DNA of 64,000 bases. Source: Cyanothece sp. BG0011 (GTDB lineage Bacteria > Cyanobacteriota > Cyanobacteriia > Cyanobacteriales > Microcystaceae). Under the pieces are notes generated by a model. The model made no database searches and was not told where the DNA came from. It worked only from the letters and a program-made list of their open reading frames with translations. Of the stretch, positions 58,075 to 64,000 are shown in pieces (the stretch's first letter is position 1; each line of letters begins with the position of its first letter). Location: positions 22,692-86,691 of the forward strand of contig NZ_PRLH01000003.1 of NCBI RefSeq assembly GCF_003013815.1, in the 5' to 3' direction. The translations under genes and the position numbers were made by a program.

Positions 58075-58340
58075 GACATCTTGCACGCCTTACAAAATAA
58101 CTTGATGGCTAAGAAAAAGACAGTCAATGCTCAAGCAGTTAGCCTTAAAATAAGATACTTTTGCCTCTTGCCTCTTGCCTTTTGCCTATCTTCACTAGCT
58201 GATTTTATCGAAGGTGCAAGATATGAGAAAAAGACAGTCAATGCTCAAGCAGTTAGCCTTAAAATAAGATACTTTTGCCTCTTGCCTCTTGCCTTTTGCC
58301 TATCTTCACTAGCTGATTTTATCGAAGGTGCAAGATATGA
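58075..58340. repeat. MITE-like element with an internal 114-base tandem duplication
   Basis: Begins GACATCTTGCAC (58075) and ends GGTGCAAGATATG (58327-58339), inverted arms shared with the element at 21.5 kb. Inside, 58113-58226 is repeated exactly as 58227-58340, including the TTTTGCCTCTTGCC heptamers and one arm. An 88-codon open frame runs through both copies (period 38 residues) but is a by-product. Confidence 0.75.
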
Positions 58341-58521
58341 GTTATAAATAACTTTGACTTTAGCTTACATAGTCCTGATTGAATCTAGTGGTGATAATAA
58401 TTTGATGAGATTCCAAAATTATTATTAAACATGAAATCAGCGATCGCCTATTTTCAAAATCTACGTTATAATCTGGTTTAGCTTATAAATTAGTTGAAAA
58501 AATCGTCTTATTATCCTATTT

Positions 58522-59994
58522 ATGAACCCGATTAAAGTCTCAGAAATTGAATACGTTGATGTTATTGTTGTAGGTGGTGGTATTGCTGGAGTGGCCATTG
58601 CTGAATTTTTAGCCCGTCATAGTAATTTATCCATTAAACTATTAGAAAAAGCTCCCCAACTGGGTACATTAGCATCAGGAAAATTAGAAGGATGGTATCA
58701 TACAGGGGCATTATATTCGGGTCAAGATGATGCTCAAACCTTTATTAATTGTGTCAATGGTGTCGAAGATTTAATTAATTTATATACCCCTTATTTTACT
58801 AAGCAATGCAACGTTAATTTAACAGAAAAAGACACTAATTTTTACACCCCTGCTGTTCTTCCTAACCCTAAAGGTTGGTTTAATGATGCTCCCGTTTATT
58901 TAATTCATCCCCAAGAAGATGCCCCAGAAATTTTCTCATCTCGCTTAAAAAGTGATGCTGTACAAATTAATATTCAACGAAATCGAGTTTTAGGAAGATT
59001 AGAAGTTGCTTACGGAAAACAACATAATTGGTTAGTCAATAATCAATGTTTAGCCCCAACTTATGCACAAGTAGAAGATTATGAAGCTTTAAATTGTTCC
59101 TTAAAAAGTTCAACCGAAATTATCCGTAATCTTTGCCGTCAATTTGATCATTCATATCAGATACAACCCTCTAATTATGACTTTATTAAAACCTTAGATT
59201 GTTCAATGCATACCAGTCGCATTTTAAAGGATTTAGTTGCCAGTTGTTTAAGTCATGGCGTTACTTTTGAAACTGGGATAAAAATTGAGAAGTTATTAAT
59301 CGATAGTTACGGTAAACTGAGAATAAAAAGTTTACTATGTAAGACGAAAGAAGGACGTTCAAAACGACTGAAAGCTAAGTTATTTATCTTTGCGGTTGGG
59401 GAAGGATTTGAACCCTTTTTAAAAGACTTGCAAGTGAGGGCAAAATTAAAAAGAAGTCGCAGTGCAATGGTAGTCGCTTATCCTGCTTTAGTGGATACTA
59501 ATTTTGTCAGAATGTCAACTAAAAACCGGTTTCATTTTAATCATTTTGTCCAACATAGAGAACTAGGAAACGAACAATATACTTACTCTTTATTAGCGGA
59601 TTCTGGTTATGCTAATGATGATAGTATGGATGGGGTAGATATCGAACCCATTTTAGAGTCTGCAGAACGGTATTTTGGCAAAGAAAAATTATATAATCGT
59701 CAACTTTATAGTTATGAATGTGTGAAAACAGAATTTATTAGTCAAGAAGAACAAAAACGACGTTATAGTTATTGGATTGAATCCAATTCAGACAGTAATT
59801 ATCTATGTGTATTACCCGGTAAATTTTCCTTCTTTCCAACGGTTGCTTATCAAGCTTATCAACGGATTAAAACCTTACTAGACTTTGAAGACATTAACCC
59901 TAAATCTTCTTTCGAGTCTAATATTGCTATTGAAACTCAAGCGAATCAGTTAGTGGCTGAATCTTATCCAATGCAAATTTTTCTAACTCATTAG
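58522..59994 (+). CDS. FAD-dependent oxidoreductase of the DAO family
   Basis: A 490-residue flavoprotein. The N-terminal dinucleotide fold is VIVVGGGIAGVAIAEFLA (15-32), followed by LLEKAPQLGTLASGKLEGWYHTGALYSG, the pattern of L-2-hydroxyglutarate/glycerol-3-phosphate-type oxidases, and a late FAVGEGFEPF strand. The rest differs from well-known enzymes and the substrate is unknown. No signal peptide. It stands alone before tRNA-Ser. Confidence 0.75.
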   Translation: MNPIKVSEIEYVDVIVVGGGIAGVAIAEFLARHSNLSIKLLEKAPQLGTLASGKLEGWYHTGALYSGQDDAQTFINCVNGVEDLINLYTPYFTKQCNVNLTEKDTNFYTPAVLPNPKGWFNDAPVYLIHPQEDAPEIFSSRLKSDAVQINIQRNRVLGRLEVAYGKQHNWLVNNQCLAPTYAQVEDYEALNCSLKSSTEIIRNLCRQFDHSYQIQPSNYDFIKTLDCSMHTSRILKDLVASCLSHGVTFETGIKIEKLLIDSYGKLRIKSLLCKTKEGRSKRLKAKLFIFAVGEGFEPFLKDLQVRAKLKRSRSAMVVAYPALVDTNFVRMSTKNRFHFNHFVQHRELGNEQYTYSLLADSGYANDDSMDGVDIEPILESAERYFGKEKLYNRQLYSYECVKTEFISQEEQKRRYSYWIESNSDSNYLCVLPGKFSFFPTVAYQAYQRIKTLLDFEDINPKSSFESNIAIETQANQLVAESYPMQIFLTH

Positions 59995-60091
59995 AATTCG
60001 TTCAAAAATAGTCTCCTGGGGATTCATTTCACCCAGGGAATGTCAAGAACTTTGCTATAATAGCCAATGATAGGTAAACCAAGACCCTTTT

Positions 60092-60176
60092 GGAGAGGTG
60101 GCAGAGTGGTTGAATGCGGCAGTCTCGAAAACTGCTTTGTCGCAAGGCAACGAGGGTTCGAATCCCTCCCTCTCCG
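60092..60176 (+). tRNA. trnS-CGA: tRNA-Ser (CGA)
   Basis: An 85-nt class II tRNA: GGAGAGG acceptor pairing with CCTCTCC, D-arm GTGGCAGAGTGGTTGAATGC, anticodon loop CTCGAAA in the stem GCAGT / ACTGC, a long variable arm and T-arm GAGGGTTCGAATCCCTC. Discriminator G at 60176; no CCA encoded. Confidence 0.97.
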
Positions 60177-60184
60177 TTGTCAAC

Positions 60185-60216
60185 AAAAAAAGGAAGTAGA
60201 GCAATTCACTACTTCC
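60185..60216 (-). terminator. Rho-independent terminator of lepB
   Basis: On the minus strand GGAAGTAG, a 9-base loop, CTACTTCC and seven T. It lies between tRNA-Ser and lepB. Confidence 0.85.
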
Positions 60217-60238
60217 TCCCAGACAGTTAACGTTAAAA

Positions 60239-60880
60239 TTAATATCGAGGGACTAGAGACTGCTGACTTCTATCGGGGTTAGCATTAGGTCCAGGATATA
60301 AAGGTTGTTGATCAAGACTTCCTAGACGATTAAAGGGCCAAAAACGGACAAAGGCTTTACCAATAATTTTATCTTTAGGAACAAATCCCCAGTAATGAGA
60401 ATCGTAACTGTTATTGCGGTTATCCCCTAACACGAGATATTCTCCTTCAGGAACCACAACTGGACCATAATCATAGTTAGGGTCTTCAGCAATGTATTTT
60501 TCGGTAATTTCTTCACCATTGACGTAAACTTTACCCTCTTTTACCTCAATAGTTTCTCCCGGTAAACCAATAATCCGTTTAATAAAAGCGTCGTGAAAAT
60601 CTTGGGCAACCAGGGCTTCTGTGGGATTAAAGACCACCACATCTCCCCGAACCGGTTCTCGGAAATGATAACTTAATTTTTCAATAATGAGGCGATCATT
60701 AATTTCTAGGGTGGGTTCCATCGAAGATGAGGGAATATAGCGCGCTTCGGCCACAAAGGTACGAATACCGAAGGCTAAAATAACGGCAGTTACAACGGTT
60801 TGGGTCAGTTCAACCCAAGGATTTTCTGGTTTAGACGATTGAGGGCGTTTAGGTTTATCTTGTTTTACGCTTCGAGCCAT
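60239..60880 (-). CDS. lepB: Signal peptidase I
   Basis: A 213-residue membrane serine protease that removes signal peptides in the plasma or thylakoid membrane. The catalytic serine is S53 in SSSMEPT and the general base K101 in FIKRIIGLPGE. One transmembrane helix at about 26-44 follows a basic head. Box D/E motif GDNRNNSYDSHYWGFV is intact. Length fits cyanobacterial LepB. Confidence 0.95.
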   Translation of the reverse strand: MARSVKQDKPKRPQSSKPENPWVELTQTVVTAVILAFGIRTFVAEARYIPSSSMEPTLEINDRLIIEKLSYHFREPVRGDVVVFNPTEALVAQDFHDAFIKRIIGLPGETIEVKEGKVYVNGEEITEKYIAEDPNYDYGPVVVPEGEYLVLGDNRNNSYDSHYWGFVPKDKIIGKAFVRFWPFNRLGSLDQQPLYPGPNANPDRSQQSLVPRY

Positions 60881-61022
60881 AGGATATAAATATTGTGGGA
60901 GTTAAGCGAATCGATATGGGTCAGAGTTAAAGGTAACGAATATTTGATTTTAGTTTAGTCAAACCCAACTCAATGGGACGATTAAAGTATGCTTCATTTT
61001 ATTTTAGGAGGTTTTTTCTCAA

Positions 61023-61602
61023 ATGACATCACTTCTTATTCGTCATTCTCGTATCCTTTTACCTGAGGGTGAGTTTCTAATAGGAGATATCTTAATCAAA
61101 GAGGGTAAAATTGTCCAGATTGCTCCAGAAATTACCGAATCAGAAGTTACTACTATCATAGACGCTACGGGGTTAACTTTGTTGCCTGGGGTTATTGATC
61201 CTCAAGTTCATTTTCGAGAACCGGGTTTAGACCATAAAGAAGACTTGTTTACGGCAAGTTGTGCTTGTGCTAAGGGGGGAGTCACTTCTTTTCTGGAAAT
61301 GCCCAATACACGCCCTTTAACCACCACTCAAGAGACATTAGATCAGAAGTTGCAATTGGCTTCAGAAAAATGCTTGGTGAATTATGGGTTTTTTATCGGG
61401 GCAACGACGGAAAATTTGCCTAATTTATCAAATTCCCAATAAAGGGTTAATTAAAACCGGTTATGATGCAGATTTGGTCTTAGTTGATTTATACAATTAT
61501 CGTCCCGTTTTAAGAGAAGAATTACAAACTAAATGCGGTTGGAGTCCCTTTGAAGGCTGGGAGTTAACGGGATGGCCCATGATTACTATAGTTGGGGGAA
61601 AT
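61023..61602 (+). pseudogene. pyrC: Dihydroorotase (pyrC), broken by internal deletion and an IS
   Basis: The first part (61023 to about 61425) encodes the N-terminal 135 residues of dihydroorotase, third step of pyrimidine synthesis, with DPQVHFREPGLDHKED for the metal site. At about 61425 the frame jumps to IPNKGLIKTGYDADLVLVDL, the C-terminal part (61430-61600), skipping roughly 230 residues that hold the other metal ligands. Then the TnpB element begins at about 61603 and cuts off the end (IVGGN). It cannot make active enzyme; another pyrC must exist unless the assembly is wrong. Confidence 0.85.
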
Positions 61603-62970
61603 TTGACATACTCCACTCGTTAAGCTCCTACGTCGCTATAACGAGGGATTCTTAAACTCGCGCTTAAGATTTCCTGCTTCACAGATTGGTAACTAGGCAA
61701 AGCCCCCGTCCCATCATCTCCACAGGCATTTTCAGATACGCTATGCCCTAGCGCATATTCTTCTACACCACGATTTCTGATAACTTGCGCTGCTGCCACG
61801 TCTCGGTGGGTTTTATACCCACATTCAGGACAATTATGCTCTCTAACATCAAGGGTTTTCTTACCAGTATGAAACCCACAATTAGGGCAAATTTGAGATG
61901 TAAAATTCTTGTCAACTTCATTAACAAAAACATCTCTTTTCCATGCTACCCATTTAAGAATGGTTATGAATTGTCTAAAACCAGCATCAAGACAATGTTT
62001 AGATAACATTCCTTTAGCCCATGACCTAAAATCAATATCTTCAATAAATATTGATTGTGATTGGTCACAAAGACGATGAGCTAACTTGAAATGCCAGTCT
62101 TTACGAGTATCAGAAATTCGTTGATGTAATCTAGCTATCTTTTTGTTTAACTTGTGTCTATTATTAGAGCCTTTTTTCTTATTTCTTAATCTACGCTGTA
62201 GCAATTTCAGCTTACGATGTAGTCGATTTAAGAATCGAGGTCTATCCACAAGTTCACCATCGGAAGTAGCCAAGAATTTATCTAAACCTAAGTCAATACC
62301 TAAAGGATGTCCATGAAAAGAAACGTCAGGAATATTAACATCTAACTGTAAAGAAAGCATCATGAAGTAACCATTAGCTCTCCTTACAATGCGAGCTTGT
62401 TTTAACTCAAACCCATCAGGTATTTCTCTAGACTTTCTAAACTTTACCCATCCTAGGTGTGGTAATTTAATTTCGTTACCTTTAATACAATCTTTTAGCA
62501 TTTGAGGATATACATAAGACCGCATTCTATCCCTATTTTTAAAGCGCGGAAAGCCTAACTTTTTGGACTGCATATCGGCAAAAGCTCTATCTAAAGTCCT
62601 CAAGACTTGTTGTAAAACTTGAGCGTTTACTGATTTGAGTATGTCATTAGTTTTCTTGGCCTTTGTTAATGCTTTAGCTTGATTGTGATAATTAGGGTAA
62701 GGTACGTCAGGAGAAATAATATATTCCTGAATTAATGAGCAAGAATTAACAGGGGATTTTCTAGAACTTAGCCAGTCCTTACGATCTCTTAAAGCATAAT
62801 TCCAGACGGAGCGACAAACATTTAAAGTATGTTCAATTACCTCAATTTGTTGCTTATTTGGGATTAGCTTAAATTCGTAAGTTAATGTAAGCATTAGTTC
62901 GACCACTATTAATACTTTCCCTAGTTTAAATTAATCTACACACAATGTCAACTCGTGTAAGTTGTCTCCC
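61603..62970 (-). mobile_element. IS200/IS605-family element carrying only tnpB, inserted in pyrC
   Basis: The right end on the minus strand finishes GGAGTATGTCAA (61603-61614) just after the tnpB stop, preceded by the hairpin region GGGATTC / GAATCCC-like sequences usual there. The left end lies near CAATGTCAACTCG (62943-62955) or slightly beyond. No tnpA. The insertion site is the last codons of the pyrC remnant. Confidence 0.7.
61620..62906 (-). CDS. tnpB: RNA-guided endonuclease TnpB
   Basis: A 428-residue TnpB of another subgroup than the one at 9454. RuvC-like residues D205 (GIDLGLD), E289 (FIEDIDF) and D369 (HRDVAAA) and the zinc finger C340, C343, C359, C362 are complete. The start at 62906 is GTG; ATG 62894 (MLTLTYEFKLIPN) is equally likely. 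The gene stops inside the element end, where the guide RNA should be made. All key residues intact implies recent activity. Confidence 0.93.
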   Translation of the reverse strand: MVELMLTLTYEFKLIPNKQQIEVIEHTLNVCRSVWNYALRDRKDWLSSRKSPVNSCSLIQEYIISPDVPYPNYHNQAKALTKAKKTNDILKSVNAQVLQQVLRTLDRAFADMQSKKLGFPRFKNRDRMRSYVYPQMLKDCIKGNEIKLPHLGWVKFRKSREIPDGFELKQARIVRRANGYFMMLSLQLDVNIPDVSFHGHPLGIDLGLDKFLATSDGELVDRPRFLNRLHRKLKLLQRRLRNKKKGSNNRHKLNKKIARLHQRISDTRKDWHFKLAHRLCDQSQSIFIEDIDFRSWAKGMLSKHCLDAGFRQFITILKWVAWKRDVFVNEVDKNFTSQICPNCGFHTGKKTLDVREHNCPECGYKTHRDVAAAQVIRNRGVEEYALGHSVSENACGDDGTGALPSYQSVKQEILSASLRIPRYSDVGA

Positions 62971-63194
62971 GCTGGTCGGTTTATTTGTTGGCAAAAATTC
63001 ATCTCCCGTTAATTTCTATGAGTCTTTTTTTGGGGAGAAATATAACGGGAGTCCTCTTTTTGTATTTCAGGATAGGGTGTAGGGAGAGCAGGAGCGAAAC
63101 GATAAAAAGAAGTGAACCAAAAACCGTTAAGATTGATGATATAAGCAATTGTAGCAACCCCTAGGGCTGTTGAATAGGAGAACCATCAATTAAA
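62971..63194. other. Non-coding stretch before mrp
   Basis: No gene visible. A CTCCCGTTA ... TAACGGGAG inverted repeat (63002-63011 and 63042-63052) followed by T-rich sequence could terminate the pyrC transcript. The mrp promoter must lie after it. Confidence 0.5.
63002..63062 (+). terminator. Possible terminator of the former pyrC gene
   Basis: CTCCCGTTA (63002-63010) and TAACGGGAG (63044-63052) pair perfectly; the T-rich CCTCTTTTTGTATTTC follows. Confidence 0.6.
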
Positions 63195-64000
63195 ATGCTT
63201 GATACTCAATCAATTTTAAACGTATTAAGACCGGTCCAAGACCAGAACTACAAAAAAGTTTAGTCGAACTCAATATGATTCGTAACGTTGCTGTAGATGG
63301 CGGTAACGTTAGCTTTACCCTGGTTTTAACCACCCCGGCTTGTCCCTTACGAGAATTCATCGTAGATGACTGTAAAAAAGCGGTTCAAACCTTGCCAGGA
63401 GTAGAAAGCGTCGACGTAGAAGTCACCGCAGAAACCCCCCAACAAAAAGCCCTCCCCAACCAGCAGTCGGTGGCAGGAACAAAAAACATTATTGCGGTTT
63501 CTAGTGGTAAAGGAGGGGTCGGAAAAAGCACCGTTGCAGTGAATATTGCCGTTGCCTTAGCTCAAACCGGGGCAAAAGTCGGTTTATTAGATGCTGACAT
63601 CTATGGTCCTAATGCCCCTACCATGTTAGGCCTAGAAAATACGGAGGTACAAGTCGAAAAAAACGAAGCAGGGGACATTCTTCAACCGGCCTTTAACTAT
63701 GGGGTGAAAATGGTATCCATGGGCTTTTTAATCGATCCCGATCAACCGGTGATCTGGCGTGGTCCCATGCTCAATGGCATTATTCGTCAATTTCTCTATC
63801 AAGTTAATTGGGGAGAGTTAGACTATTTAGTGGTGGATATGCCCCCAGGCACTGGAGATGCTCAGTTAACTATGGCTCAGGCAGTTCCTATGGCCGGTGC
63901 GGTTATCGTTACCACCCCTCAAACTGTCTCTCTGTTAGATGCTCGTCGGGGCTTAAAAATGTTTGAACAGTTGGGGGTTAATGTCTTGGGGTTGGTGGAG
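63195..64000 (+). CDS. mrp: Mrp/ApbC iron-sulfur carrier ATPase, partial, with apparent 5' frameshift
   Basis: The start of Mrp, a P-loop ATPase that carries and delivers Fe-S clusters; it continues past the window. The N-terminal DUF59 (MIP18-like) domain includes TTPACPLREFIVDDC; the deviant Walker A is SSGKGGVGKSTVAVN and later DADIYGPN and VVDMPPGTGD are intact. From ATG 63195 the frame reads MLDTQSILNVLRPVQD, then loses one base at 63242-63243 (family has DPEL) and hits TAG at 63261. The correct frame resumes with KSLVELNMIRNV; ATG 63275 could also start a shortened protein. Confidence 0.85.

Noticed and set aside
58081..58347. 88-codon frame with two 38-residue repeats
   Set aside because: The 114-base repeat is divisible by three by chance; the sequence is a MITE-like element built of heptamers, without a start signal.
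60067..60282. 71-codon frame on the plus strand
   Set aside because: It runs straight through tRNA-Ser and is incidental.

Overview
The window looks like chromosome of a unicellular, probably nitrogen-fixing cyanobacterium of the Crocosphaera/Cyanothece type. This is inference from A+T-rich DNA with many copies of the cyanobacterial octamer GCGATCGC, a CphA2-type cyanophycin synthetase beside cyanophycinase, BtpA, a VKOR-thioredoxin fusion, an archaeal-type class I aldolase, a PEP-CTERM-like protein and many heptanucleotide repeats between genes. No rRNA and no CRISPR array was seen. Two tRNAs are present: Ala-UGC (minus) and Ser-CGA (plus).

Layout. 1-4.5 kb: hemerythrin-domain protein, lipoprotein, a possible structured RNA, a lipid kinase-like protein. 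4.7-8.2 kb: ctaC-ctaD-ctaE, a respiratory terminal oxidase. 8.3-14.2 kb: accessory zone with a hicB-hicA pair, a decayed PIN-domain toxin remnant, a lone TnpB element, then btpA and the VKOR fusion, a second toxin-antitoxin pair (yoeB type) and a DUF29 gene. 14.4-30 kb: mostly housekeeping: valS, rsmD, cphA2 and cphB (divergent), an HtrA protease, aldolase, pyrR, cinA, trhO, cbiD. 30-35 kb: a hicB-hicA cassette between two copies of the cbiD 3' end, a zinc deacylase, FKBP, aminotransferase, UspA. 35.4-48.5 kb: a surface-protein region with a collagen-like secreted protein, a small cohesin-domain protein with a PEP-CTERM-like tail, and a 3557-residue protein that carries a dockerin at its N-terminus. 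49-60 kb: a DegT-type aminotransferase, an A+T-rich operon (MATE transporter, 1302-residue helicase with a nuclease-like C-terminus, about 790-residue partner), a MITE-like repeat and an FAD oxidoreductase. 60-64 kb: tRNA-Ser, lepB, a broken pyrC next to a second TnpB element, and the start of mrp, which carries an apparent one-base frameshift.

How genes fit together. ctaCDE forms one oxidase. cphA2 and cphB act on the same nitrogen polymer. The cohesin protein and the giant dockerin protein are adjacent and could form an anchored complex, a two-gene cell-surface scaffold. The helicase-nuclease and its partner are translationally close, look foreign in composition and match no system I can name; they are the best candidate for an undescribed defence system. 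The accessory zones also hold three toxin-antitoxin pairs plus two remnants or orphans, and two TnpB elements, one of which has damaged pyrC.
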